Assembly (NCBI GenBank): GCA_007118495.1
Contig: SKRM01000028.1
Location: 1-61,768 of the forward strand
Direction of reading: 5' to 3'
DNA length: 61,768 nt
Origin: Bacteroidales bacterium
GTDB taxonomy: Bacteria > Bacteroidota > Bacteroidia > Bacteroidales > UBA7960
The translations under genes and the position numbers were made by a program. The notes beneath the pieces are model-generated. The model saw only the letters and a list, made by a program, of their open reading frames with translations, did no database searches and was not told the origin of the DNA. Shown here in pieces: positions 53,734-61,768 of the stretch (position 1 is its first letter; the number at the start of each line of letters is the position of its first letter).

Positions 53734-54576
53734 ATGAAAAAGTTTATCTTCTTAATGTGCAGCATTTTGGTGGCTTCATCCATTTTCGCGCAACCCGTTG
53801 AATCAATAGTTCAGGTTCCGGTTATGACCATTGGCACTTTTCACTTCAGTTATCCCAACCTGGATTTGGTACAGACCAGACCAGAGGATCAGATATCCGT
53901 GCTGGATGAACCCTTTCAGTCAGAAATCGTGGCCATCAGCAAGGCCATACTGGAGTTTCAACCCACCATCATCGCCATTGAGTTAACCCCGGCCAGACAG
54001 GCCCGTATTGACTCTTTGTACCTGCTATACCTGGATGATCGTTTTCAACTGCCCACCGGGGAGCATTATCAGTTGGGTTTCCGCATCGGTAAAATGGCCG
54101 GTGTGGACAGATTGTGGTGCGTAGATGATTTTGGAAGGGCCTATGATAATATCCTGGATATTTTTGATGATGAAGAAAGACGGGCAAGGCTTGGTGATTA
54201 CATGAGGCAAGTCTTGCGTGACCTGGGACGTGAGGACGCCAAACCAAGGGTTACCGGGATCATTGATGAGCTTGAAAAACGCAACCAGCCGGAACGCGTC
54301 AGAGATTGCCTGGCTGGTTATTTGTATGGAACTTTCGCCTATGAAGAGGAACCCGGAGATTTTACCGGTGTGGATTTTGAAAGTGGCAGGTGGTTTAACC
54401 GCAACCTGCGTATTTTTCGTAACGTACAGCGTATCCCCAGAGGCCCTGATGACAGGATTTTAATGATTGTAGGCGCCGATCACCTGAATTTGCTGAATAT
54501 ATTTTTTGATACTTCCTGGGAGTTTGAGCTGGTTTCACCCCTGCCTTACCTTGAAAAGGCCCGGGATATACTTTAG
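53734..54576 (+). CDS. DUF5694 domain protein
   Basis: 280 residues with a signal peptide (FLMCSILVASSIFAQ). The motifs TIGTFHFSYPNLD near the N-terminus, AIELTPARQ, and GADHLNLL near the end match DUF5694, related in fold to TraB/TIKI-type (erythromycin-esterase-like) proteins in which paired GxxH and GxxHL motifs form a metal site. The function is not known. It starts 79 bp after the broken serine hydrolase and ends 18 bp before xseA. Confidence 0.8.
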   Translation: MKKFIFLMCSILVASSIFAQPVESIVQVPVMTIGTFHFSYPNLDLVQTRPEDQISVLDEPFQSEIVAISKAILEFQPTIIAIELTPARQARIDSLYLLYLDDRFQLPTGEHYQLGFRIGKMAGVDRLWCVDDFGRAYDNILDIFDDEERRARLGDYMRQVLRDLGREDAKPRVTGIIDELEKRNQPERVRDCLAGYLYGTFAYEEEPGDFTGVDFESGRWFNRNLRIFRNVQRIPRGPDDRILMIVGADHLNLLNIFFDTSWEFELVSPLPYLEKARDIL

Positions 54577-54594
54577 ATAAAATGCAGATGGCTT

Positions 54595-55941
54595 ATGCCT
54601 GAACAATTACAAGGCAGAACAGTACTGTCATTATATGAAATAGCAGCTGGCATTCAGAAAACTGTGAGCGAGCACTTTGGTCATGCAATGTGGATCAAGG
54701 CCGAATTGAACAAGCTGAATTTCTACCGGCAGTCTGGACATTGTTATCCTGAACTTGTTGAGAAAAAAAACGGAAAAGTCATTGCCCAGATAAAGTCTAA
54801 TCTCTGGAGTGATGATTACAGGCAGATCAATGCAAAATTTATCCAGGTACTGAATGAACCCCTGAAAGACGGGATCAAGGTTTTGATTCTGGCCACTGTG
54901 AGCTACCATCCCATATATGGTTTGGCTTTGCGGATCATGGATATAGATCCGGCCTATACCCTGGGTGACCTTGAAAAAGAAAAGCAGGAAACCATCAACA
55001 GATTAAAGCAAGAGGGTATATTCGACCAGAACAAAAGCCTGTCATTTCCTCTGCTTCCCAAACGGATAGCCTTAATCTCAGACCAGACAAGCAAGGGGTA
55101 TGCAGACTTTCTGCAGGTATTGTCGCAGGCCAATCAAAGCTGGGGTTATGTCTATAACCATATCTTGTTTCCTTCTGTGCTGCAAGGCGACAGGGCAGTT
55201 CAGGCCATGATAGAACAGTTGGGAATTGTCCGAAAGGTTATCCAACATTTTGACGTGGTGGCCATTGTAAGGGGGGGTGGGGGAGATGTAGGTCTTTCGT
55301 GCTACAACCACTATGACCTGGCCAGGGAGATTGCCTTATACCCTATACCTGTCATTACTGGTATAGGCCATGCCACCAATGAGACAGTGTCAGAAATGGT
55401 TGCATCTGAAAATGCCATAACGCCCACCAGGCTGGCTGAATTTTTGATCCAGAAATTTCACAATTTTGCCGTCCCGGTGAAGGAGGCGGAGAATAAAATT
55501 ATTGATGCCTCCAGGCGGATCATTGCAAATGAGCGGTCGGGTTTTCGTGCTGAGGTAAGATTGTTTTTCACAGTTACCCGCAGCCTGTTTTCAAGGCAGA
55601 GGATCGAACTTATGGGTGCTGCACGCAGCATTCGCAAAGACATCAGGGCACATACCCGTCAGGCTGCATTCATGTTGATGCAAAGCAATCAGCGTCTGGG
55701 CAGTGGTTCACGGTTGCTACTAAAAAACCAGCAGGCCAAATTGAAAGACCTGGATAAGCATGTACAGAATATGAGCCCGGAGAATGTGCTGAAAAGAGGG
55801 TATAGTATAAGCAGTCACAATGGAAAGGCTATTTGCAGCACAAAGGGTCTGAAGCCGGGAGATATCGTTCAAACCAGGCTATATCAGGGAAGCCTGGAAA
55901 GTACCATCAAGTCAATAACCAAACCTAAAAACAATGGCTGA
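54595..55941 (+). CDS. xseA: exodeoxyribonuclease VII large subunit
   Basis: 448 residues. N-terminal OB-fold (FGHAMWIKAELNKLNFYRQSG in part, then HPIYGLALRIMDIDP), a catalytic domain with RIALISDQTSKGYADFL and the strongly conserved AIVRGGGGDVGLSCYN and GHATNETVSEMVASENAITPT region, and a C-terminal coiled coil. With the small subunit it degrades single-stranded DNA in both directions to oligonucleotides. It overlaps xseB by 8 bp. Confidence 0.95.
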   Translation: MPEQLQGRTVLSLYEIAAGIQKTVSEHFGHAMWIKAELNKLNFYRQSGHCYPELVEKKNGKVIAQIKSNLWSDDYRQINAKFIQVLNEPLKDGIKVLILATVSYHPIYGLALRIMDIDPAYTLGDLEKEKQETINRLKQEGIFDQNKSLSFPLLPKRIALISDQTSKGYADFLQVLSQANQSWGYVYNHILFPSVLQGDRAVQAMIEQLGIVRKVIQHFDVVAIVRGGGGDVGLSCYNHYDLAREIALYPIPVITGIGHATNETVSEMVASENAITPTRLAEFLIQKFHNFAVPVKEAENKIIDASRRIIANERSGFRAEVRLFFTVTRSLFSRQRIELMGAARSIRKDIRAHTRQAAFMLMQSNQRLGSGSRLLLKNQQAKLKDLDKHVQNMSPENVLKRGYSISSHNGKAICSTKGLKPGDIVQTRLYQGSLESTIKSITKPKNNG

Positions 55942-56146
55942 AAAAATAAACTACGAAGACGCATTCAATGAGCTGCAAACCATTGTTGGAGAAATTGAAC
56001 AGGGAGAGATTTCTGTGGATGAGCTTTCTGAGAAAGTCAAAAGGGCTGCCGCGCTCATCAAGGTTTGCAAATCAAAACTGACAGCAACTGAAAAGGATGT
56101 GAGCAAAATTCTCGAAGAACTTGATGCAACGGATGCTGATTCATGA
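55934..56146 (+). CDS. xseB: exodeoxyribonuclease VII small subunit
   Basis: 70 residues with the full XseB pattern: NYEDAFNELQTIVGEIEQGE, then SVDELSEKVKRAAALIKVCK and KLTATEKDVSKILEEL. It forms helical hairpins that bind the XseA coiled coil. The start lies inside the end of xseA (8-bp overlap), so the two are co-translated. Confidence 0.95.
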   Translation: MAEKINYEDAFNELQTIVGEIEQGEISVDELSEKVKRAAALIKVCKSKLTATEKDVSKILEELDATDADS

Positions 56147-56221
56147 CATATCATCCTTTTGTCAATATTAATTGGGTAAATACCGAATTAATTCCTATTT
56201 TCGGCTGATACATTTTCAGCC

Positions 56222-57457
56222 ATGTCATTTTATCTGAGAAAAGGCTTCAATATGGGCCCCTTGAGGCTAAACCTGTCAAAGAGTGGATTGGGTTTGTCTG
56301 GTGGGGTTACGGGTGCACGTGTCGGGCTGGGCCCCAAGGGGCCCTATGTCCATGGAGGCAGGCATGGAATGTATTACCGGAAATTTGCCAGCAGGGGCAA
56401 GGCTACAAGTCAAGGTGCGGAAGCTGGCGAGCAAAACTTTTTCGTTGATACGGGTTTAACCTTTCGTCCGGGGAATCTGCACAAAGCTGAAGAAATGCCA
56501 TCTCTGGCAGAAACACCCAAACGTCCAAAAGTCATTTTATTTCTTATGGTGGCTGCTGCCATCCTGATGCTCGCAGCTTTGTCAGGCGTGGGGTCTGCTG
56601 CCTGGGTTATGTCTGTTGCTTTATTGGCATTTGGAGTCTTTATCATGCTTAAGCACCGCCAGGATGGCACCCAGGCAAGAGAAACCCTTCAGTTTATTGA
56701 GCAAGGGCTGGAGGATAAGATAAATGTGACAGAACTGTTGGGCAGGCATCAGCAGACAGCTATCGGGGGAAACTGGCGTTTTTGGATGGATGATCATCTG
56801 TATGCCTGCTATATGGATGCCTTTTTTGAAGATCCTGATTATATTCTGCCTGCTGAGGTAGAAGCATTGGAGCAACAGTTGGTGATACCCCCTAAGCGAA
56901 TCGCGCAGATTAAGCTGGCCATGTATGCTGCTTTTGTTGATGCGGTGATTGAAGACCATATGATATCAGCTGAAGAAGAAGATCAATTACGAAGCCTACA
57001 GAAAGATTTGCGCATACATGATGAAGGGGTGGCCTTTCGGATGCATCTGGTCAGACAGCTTGCCGTGTTGCGGGATACCTTGCAGGCTTCTCTTGATCCG
57101 CAAGAAGTGGATATATCCCTGAAAAGGGGTGAGGTTTGTTACCATCAAACTGTTGGACGTTTTTTGAAAGAGAGGATCATGAACCAATTCCAGCGAAACC
57201 GGATCAGGTACAAGGAAATTGGTTATGATACAGATATGGAGGGTGATATATACCTGACCAACAGCCGCATCCTGATTGTGGGTGAGGGTAGCCGGTCATA
57301 TCCGGTAAATCGTGTGCTTGACACCACCCTTTCAATAGAAGATCATACACTGCATCTTGTGCTGGATAACCGCAAAACCCCGCTGATCATCAGCGTACCA
57401 GACCTGACACCACTCGCCGCCAAAATCCAGGTCATTAATACAACCACCAACTCCTAA
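56222..57457 (+). CDS. DUF4236 protein with membrane helices
   Basis: 411 residues. The first 50 match DUF4236 (RKGFNMGPLRLNLSKSGLG, then GPKGPYVHGGRHGMYYRK). Two adjacent hydrophobic helices follow at about 103-145. The rest is mainly soluble: a helical part with AEEEDQLRSLQKDLR, similar to tellurite-resistance-B-like folds, and a beta-rich end (YLTNSRILIVGEGSRSYPV) like a lipid- or protein-binding GRAM/PH-type domain. The function is unknown. It follows xseB by 75 bp. Confidence 0.8.
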   Translation: MSFYLRKGFNMGPLRLNLSKSGLGLSGGVTGARVGLGPKGPYVHGGRHGMYYRKFASRGKATSQGAEAGEQNFFVDTGLTFRPGNLHKAEEMPSLAETPKRPKVILFLMVAAAILMLAALSGVGSAAWVMSVALLAFGVFIMLKHRQDGTQARETLQFIEQGLEDKINVTELLGRHQQTAIGGNWRFWMDDHLYACYMDAFFEDPDYILPAEVEALEQQLVIPPKRIAQIKLAMYAAFVDAVIEDHMISAEEEDQLRSLQKDLRIHDEGVAFRMHLVRQLAVLRDTLQASLDPQEVDISLKRGEVCYHQTVGRFLKERIMNQFQRNRIRYKEIGYDTDMEGDIYLTNSRILIVGEGSRSYPVNRVLDTTLSIEDHTLHLVLDNRKTPLIISVPDLTPLAAKIQVINTTTNS

Positions 57458-57488
57458 ACTTACAAACCCATTAAACTTTAAACGCGGT

Positions 57489-57550
57489 GCAGCCGCCAAA
57501 CTTTTCAACCCATGAACCCACAAACACAGCGCAGCCGTCAAACCTTCAAA
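57489..57550 (+). repeat. imperfect 20-bp direct repeat across a start codon
   Basis: gcagccgccaaacttttcaa (57489-57508) and gcagccgtcaaaccttcaaa (57531-57550) are similar copies (17 of 20 identical). The first is just before, the second just inside the following lipoprotein gene. The surrounding Pu/Py strings (aaacttta, aaaccttc) are typical Bacteroidetes intergenic filler. The duplication seems to have contributed the first codons of the gene. Confidence 0.55.
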
Positions 57551-58567
57551 CTTTTTCTAATCAGCCTTATCCTGCTTTCTGGCTGTGCCTCTGATCGTAA
57601 TAAGGTGGTCATTACCGGAGAATTTACCGGTCGCATTCCTGAACAGATTATTTCTACTGTCCCCGTAAACGGAGCCGTTCATATCAGCTTTCAGGAGAGA
57701 GAAAATCTGTATCCCAATGAGAATTTCACGATTGTCAGGCGCACAGACAGGCCGGCGTTTGTCAGTTTTATCTACTACGCTTCTCCCCCTTTGATCATTG
57801 AACCGGGCCAGAAGTACAACCTGCACCTGAACTTTGACCCTTCTGTTGGGTTTGAAATGGGAGGTGAATTATCGGATGTGCAGTTGTTTTACAATTCTTT
57901 TAACCATGAAAGCCCACGTTCATGTATCTATGATTATGCCGATGATATTTCCAATTATGCAATTGTCAATGAGGGCCTGTTGGCCGACTTGCAAATTGAA
58001 ATGGAAATGATCGATGACTTTTATAGTAGCGGTCAATTGTCAAGAGAGGTATATGAATTAATCAAAACAGACAGGCAATTGTATTACCAGGTAGCCAGGA
58101 CCGTTGTCGCTTCGGCCAATTATCTGCGTTTTATGTCAGACACCAGAGAGGTTCCAGGTGAGATTATTGACCTCTGGCATGATGCCACTAAAGCCGTCCC
58201 GACAGAGAACCCCTACTTTTTTACCTCATATAATGCGTTTGATTACCTTCTTTTTACCTATTGGTATCATGTCTATACCAGTCCTGACTTTGACTATGAT
58301 GATTTTGTAAAAACCAGGTCTGAAAAACGTGAAGCCCTTCAGGTTCATGCCCATACATTGAGCTATGCAGAAAGTATATTCTCAGGAAAAACACTTGAGT
58401 TTTTCAAGGCAGCTTATATCGGTGAGCAAAGTGGAGCGGTCAGACAGCCTCAAGATGAGCTGCCAGTAGTGATTGAAAAATTCAGGCAAGACTATCCAAA
58501 CAGCGATTATCTTATCTTTTTGGATAGGATCAGTGAGTCTGTGAAGAAACGTTTAGCAGCCGGCTGA
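57512..58567 (+). CDS. hypothetical lipoprotein (DUF4369-like start)
   Basis: 351 residues; signal with lipobox LLSGC (Cys25). The mature N-terminus (VVITGEFTG, then SPPLIIEPGQKYNLHLNFD) resembles the DUF4369-type beta domain that precedes TlpA/thioredoxin modules in Bacteroidetes. Here it is followed by about 200 helical residues and no thioredoxin CxxC. The function is unknown, probably periplasmic or outer-membrane. It ends 12 bp from the convergent regulator gene. Confidence 0.7.
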   Translation: MNPQTQRSRQTFKLFLISLILLSGCASDRNKVVITGEFTGRIPEQIISTVPVNGAVHISFQERENLYPNENFTIVRRTDRPAFVSFIYYASPPLIIEPGQKYNLHLNFDPSVGFEMGGELSDVQLFYNSFNHESPRSCIYDYADDISNYAIVNEGLLADLQIEMEMIDDFYSSGQLSREVYELIKTDRQLYYQVARTVVASANYLRFMSDTREVPGEIIDLWHDATKAVPTENPYFFTSYNAFDYLLFTYWYHVYTSPDFDYDDFVKTRSEKREALQVHAHTLSYAESIFSGKTLEFFKAAYIGEQSGAVRQPQDELPVVIEKFRQDYPNSDYLIFLDRISESVKKRLAAG

Positions 58568-58579
58568 TAATGTCATCTG

Positions 58580-59686
58580 CTATTTTTTATTTTTCTGTGT
58601 GTGTGGTTCTCCGGGAAACACCACCCTTACAAGGGTCCCGTCGCCTGCCTTGCTTTCAACAGTGAGGCTGCCATCATACAGTTCGGTAATACGCTTACAC
58701 AGGATCAGGCCCAGGCCTGATCCCTGCTGTTCGTACTCGTGTCTGTCAAATTGCATATAGGCTCCAATCTTTTTTATATCCTGTTTATTGATTCCTCTTC
58801 CGCTGTCAGAAACTGCCAGGTAAAATTGGTCTTTGTCTGAACCACAAACCACCACCACCTCACTGCCGGGTTGTGAAAACTTGAATGCGTTGTCGGTAAG
58901 TTCTTCCACAATTTTTTTAAACTCCTGCATGCCTACAAATACGGTGCCTTCCCCAAGCTCCAGGGTCAGATCATGGTCACGGCCATATTTTTTCGCAATT
59001 TGTTCTGCTACTGTTTTGCATGCTTCATGGGCCTTTTTGTAATTTATTTTTTTGGGGAAGACCGATTCTTTTTTCAACTCAAGTTGTGCATAAAGCAGAT
59101 AATTCTGTATTAAGCGGTACAGACGCATGCCACTTTCATAAATATGATTGCCCATATCTGCAACTTCCTCATGGTTGTAGTCTTCTGCTTTTGATTGTAA
59201 AAGCTGGCCAAAACCAATAATGCCATTCAGTGGCGTTCTGAGTTCATGTGGGAGGCTGCGGATGAGCTTTGACCTTAACTCGTCAACCGATGATTCAGCG
59301 TGGGCTTTCAAAACTTCAGCCCTTTTCAGATGCGTGGTCACGGTATTGATCAACTCATCTTTTTTGAAGGGCTTGATAAAATAATCATCAGCCCCATTGT
59401 ACAGGATGTTTCGCAGATGTTTTCGTTCTTCATTTGAAGTAATCATGACGAAGGGCGTCAGGGTGTTAGACCCCTGCTGCCGTATAGCCTCGAGGACGCT
59501 GTACCCACCCTTTTCAGGGATCATCATATCACACAGAATCAGTCCGGGAGCTTGTCTGGCAGCCAATTCAATACCCGTAGGCCCGTCGGCAGCCTGTAAT
59601 ACTTCATAGCCTGCAGCGTTGAGGGTTTCTTTGATGTCCAGGCATAATGAATGATCGTTCTCAATAACTAGAATCTGGTATTTCAT
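58580..59686 (-). CDS. response regulator-histidine kinase hybrid
   Basis: 368 residues, soluble. An N-terminal receiver (Asp53 in LCDMMIP, Lys105 in FIKPFKK), then HisKA with His147 (SLPHELRTPLNGI) and an HATPase domain (VEELTDNAFKFSQPG, VSDSGRGI, GSGLGLILCKRITELYDG). Receiver-first hybrids usually take a signal from a partner kinase and pass phosphate to another protein. The tail is Lys-rich. A lipoprotein gene lies 17 bp upstream on the same strand. No output regulator gene is adjacent. Confidence 0.92.
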   Translation of the reverse strand: MKYQILVIENDHSLCLDIKETLNAAGYEVLQAADGPTGIELAARQAPGLILCDMMIPEKGGYSVLEAIRQQGSNTLTPFVMITSNEERKHLRNILYNGADDYFIKPFKKDELINTVTTHLKRAEVLKAHAESSVDELRSKLIRSLPHELRTPLNGIIGFGQLLQSKAEDYNHEEVADMGNHIYESGMRLYRLIQNYLLYAQLELKKESVFPKKINYKKAHEACKTVAEQIAKKYGRDHDLTLELGEGTVFVGMQEFKKIVEELTDNAFKFSQPGSEVVVVCGSDKDQFYLAVSDSGRGINKQDIKKIGAYMQFDRHEYEQQGSGLGLILCKRITELYDGSLTVESKAGDGTLVRVVFPGEPHTQKNKK

Positions 59687-59703
59687 TCATTCCCCCTTTT
59701 ATT

Positions 59704-60285
59704 TTAAAATGGATTGGTCAGATCAAAATCTGCCCTGAAAATCTTGGTCTCTCCGGCAAACAGGCTGTAGCTGAAAGAGCTAAGATCTTCAGCAAGCTCC
59801 ACGATCCAGATGCTGCTTGGGCTACTGATACGGTTTTCAATGGTGTAGTCGTCAGCGGGAAAATATTGTTTGTATGCGGTACCGTTGCCATCAGCGTATC
59901 CTCCATACATGGTGGCACGTTGAGGAGTCCCGTCAGGATCTCTGTGGTCATGGCGGAACCGGAGTTTTCCGTCTTCAACCAGAAACATCCATGTGCGGGA
60001 GTGGTCTTCATCAAGGTGGAATGGTATGTGTATCCTGTCATCTTCACAAACGGTAACATGCATAACAAAATGCATATGATCCCAGCTTTCTCTGCCCTCA
60101 CGCATATAGGCTTGTTCACCTTCAAAGCTTTGTCCGCAGAAAACGGCCAGGTTATTGAAGAATGCTTTTTCAGCCGGATTGATCAACTCGCTTCCGAGTG
60201 ATCTTTTTTTACTGCCACCGCAGCTGTATAAACCAACGGCCAGAAAACACAACAATACAAGACTAACGGATCTCAAAGATTTCAT
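59704..60285 (-). CDS. hypothetical lipoprotein
   Basis: 193 residues; lipobox LYSC (Cys22). The mature part is beta-rich with many Phe, Asp and His (HMHFVMHVTVCEDD, then IPFHLDEDHSRTW, RHDHRDPDG). Cys residues suggest one disulfide. I do not recognise the family. It could be a heme- or ligand-binding sensor accessory to the flanking kinases, but that is a guess from position. Confidence 0.7.
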   Translation of the reverse strand: MKSLRSVSLVLLCFLAVGLYSCGGSKKRSLGSELINPAEKAFFNNLAVFCGQSFEGEQAYMREGRESWDHMHFVMHVTVCEDDRIHIPFHLDEDHSRTWMFLVEDGKLRFRHDHRDPDGTPQRATMYGGYADGNGTAYKQYFPADDYTIENRISSPSSIWIVELAEDLSSFSYSLFAGETKIFRADFDLTNPF

Positions 60286-60337
60286 AAAAGAGTTTTTAAG
60301 TATGAAGAATTAGATTGTTTGCCGAAAATACAAGTTT

Positions 60338-61768
60338 TTATTTGATAGGAAGCGAAAAAGAGAATATACTGCCTTTTCCGAGGGTGCTATCTACCCAAAT
60401 CTCCCCCTCATGTTTTTCAACAAACTCTTTGCAAAGAACCAGTCCAAGCCCGGTGCCTTTTTCGTTTGAAGTATCTTTTGTTGAACCGTTTGAACCTGGC
60501 AAAAACAATGTTTTCAGATGTTCACTATCTATGCCGATGCCATTATCTTTTACTGAAACAATTATAAAGGGTGTCTCGATGCTGGCAGAAACATAAACCC
60601 TGCCTCCCTGCTTGGTAAACTTAATGGCATTGCAGGTGAGATTGCGCAGTATGGTTGTTAGCATGTCTTCATCTGCAAACACCATCATACCTGGTGAGGT
60701 TTGGTTTATAATCTCTATACTTTTACTTTCAGCCAGGGGTTTGCATATTGATATGATTTTTTCTGTAACAAGTTTTAATTCAAGTCTCTTTGGGTTGAAG
60801 AATACCTGGTCTCTTTGCAATCTGGCCCAGTCTAAAAGATTATTCAGCAAATCCATGGTTTGAACTGATGCCACATAAATCCTGTCCGTAAACTTCTGGA
60901 TATCCTCCTGTCCATAATTATGACAACTACCCCTTAGAAGCTCGCTATATCCCATTATGGCCTGGAACGGGCTCTTGAGATCATGGGCGATAATGGAAAA
61001 CAACCTGTCTTTCGAACTGTTTGACTCTGTTAGCTCCCGGTTTTGTCTTTTAATGACCAGGTTTTTATTGTTCAGCTCTTCAAGTAGTTTCCATTTTTCC
61101 CGGTTTTTAATTACCAGTATGATCACAAAAACAGAAACAGTCAGAATGAGCATACCACCCATGATGCCGGTACGAATCAGTTGTTTCCTTCTCAATGCAA
61201 TTTCTGTTTCTTTTTGCAAGAGTTGGAATGTAAATTCCTTTTCGCTGATTTTGATGGCCAGCATGTTCCTTTGGGATAGCTCAAGTATTTCCTTGGTGAT
61301 TCGATAATACTTGTAAGCTTCTTTGTAATTGTCCAGGGCCAGGTAGTTGTCGTGCAACACGATACTGGCCATCAATATATATATGTTTATGTTGTTTTGC
61401 CGGGCCATTTCCAAGGCTTCAGATGCCATTTCAATGGCAAGTTCAGGCTGATTCAACCGGTTTACCCCGTATATTCTGCTGAGATGGATTAGGGCCAGTG
61501 GCATGTCTTCTGTATAGCCTGTTTCAAGCATCAAATCAATGGTTTCATTGTATTTAACAATGGCCATGGAGGTTTTGTATTCAGCATAATATAAGGTGGC
61601 CTGAATGATATTCGTTGATATCGTGACCTCGTGCTGATTAATTTTTCTGGAAATGGCCAATGTGCTATCGATGTAAGCCTGTGTCTGTTGACTGAGTGCG
61701 TACAACTCAGGGTGTTTTTCAACTGCTCCCCGGAATGCCGTTACACTGGGTTCAATGGACTCGTAAAT
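60338..61768 (-). CDS. TPR-type sensor histidine kinase, 5' end outside window
   Basis: The frame is open to the window edge; the TTG at 61705 is not a likely start. The visible 476 residues have tetratricopeptide-like repeats (LIHLSRIYGVNRLNQPELAIEMASEALE and others, here described only in part), one membrane helix at about 180-199 (numbered from the TTG), a short coiled coil, HisKA with His241 (SIIAHDLKSPFQAI) and a complete HATPase domain (RNLTCNAIKFTKQGG, VKDNGIGI, KGTGLGLVLCKEFV). Bacteroidetes kinases with periplasmic TPRs of this kind often control growth or polysaccharide genes. The partner regulator is not in view. Confidence 0.88.
   Translation of the reverse strand: MYESIEPSVTAFRGAVEKHPELYALSQQTQAYIDSTLAISRKINQHEVTISTNIIQATLYYAEYKTSMAIVKYNETIDLMLETGYTEDMPLALIHLSRIYGVNRLNQPELAIEMASEALEMARQNNINIYILMASIVLHDNYLALDNYKEAYKYYRITKEILELSQRNMLAIKISEKEFTFQLLQKETEIALRRKQLIRTGIMGGMLILTVSVFVIILVIKNREKWKLLEELNNKNLVIKRQNRELTESNSSKDRLFSIIAHDLKSPFQAIMGYSELLRGSCHNYGQEDIQKFTDRIYVASVQTMDLLNNLLDWARLQRDQVFFNPKRLELKLVTEKIISICKPLAESKSIEIINQTSPGMMVFADEDMLTTILRNLTCNAIKFTKQGGRVYVSASIETPFIIVSVKDNGIGIDSEHLKTLFLPGSNGSTKDTSNEKGTGLGLVLCKEFVEKHEGEIWVDSTLGKGSIFSFSLPIK

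Noticed and set aside
1-61768. tRNA, rRNA, CRISPR arrays, insertion sequences, phage genes
   Set aside because: Looked for in gaps on both strands; no cloverleaf-like segments, spaced repeats, transposase motifs or phage structural genes were seen.

Overview
The window looks like a chromosomal segment of a Bacteroidota bacterium, most likely class Bacteroidia. The signs are a SusC/SusD pair inside a polysaccharide utilization locus (PUL), many short lipoprotein signal peptides ending at a cysteine, a membrane-anchored propeller/Y_Y_Y/LuxR-type regulator, start sites without strong Shine-Dalgarno sequences, and a match to the Bacteroidetes -7 box (TAnnTTTG). I saw no rRNA, tRNA, CRISPR array, transposase or phage gene.

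Layout. (1) About 1-10.6 kb is a stress/envelope neighbourhood (PRC-barrel, alpha/beta hydrolase, CsbD, baeRF-type protein, SDR-DUF2867, AsmA-like protein, AI-2E exporter). It is littered with gene debris: an mlaE permease gene broken by a frameshift and cut off at its end, the first 28 codons of a cyanophycin synthetase, a 51-bp copy of the nearby hydrolase gene, a decayed small membrane protein, and a headless histidine kinase joined to the tail of a sugar transporter gene. (2) 10.9-14.8 kb (+) is a compact type II fatty-acid/polyketide-like set: outer-membrane barrel, ACP, FabZ-like dehydratase, non-catalytic KS-like protein, KS and KR. (3) 14.9-22.6 kb (-), convergent with it, is a tightly overlapping operon for a Ybh-like tripartite ABC exporter (TolC-like, HlyD-like, two ATPases, two ABC-2 permeases) followed by a nitroreductase and a metallo-beta-lactamase-fold hydrolase. 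(4) 22.8-26.3 kb carries an unknown protein, an ArsP-type permease with a CxxC mini-thioredoxin, and a fatty-acid desaturase. (5) 26.5-48.6 kb (-) is a beta-1,3-glucan (laminarin-type) PUL: regulator, PKD surface protein, GH16, SusC, SusD, sugar porter, GH158-like, GH3, GH149-like phosphorylase, GH17 and a GPH transporter. (6) 48.8-61.8 kb holds a DPP-IV-type peptidase, an HExxH protein, a deleted serine hydrolase, a DUF5694 protein, exonuclease VII (xseA, xseB), a DUF4236 protein, lipoproteins and two histidine kinases, the last one running off the window.

How the parts fit. In the PUL, a surface GH16 and probably the GH158-like enzyme cut beta-1,3-glucan, SusC/SusD import oligosaccharides, and GH17 and GH3 trim them in the periplasm. 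Two MFS carriers move products inward, where a very large phosphorylase without a signal peptide could release glucose-1-phosphate. The most open question is the product of the small KS/ACP locus, and whether the exporter facing it carries that product.
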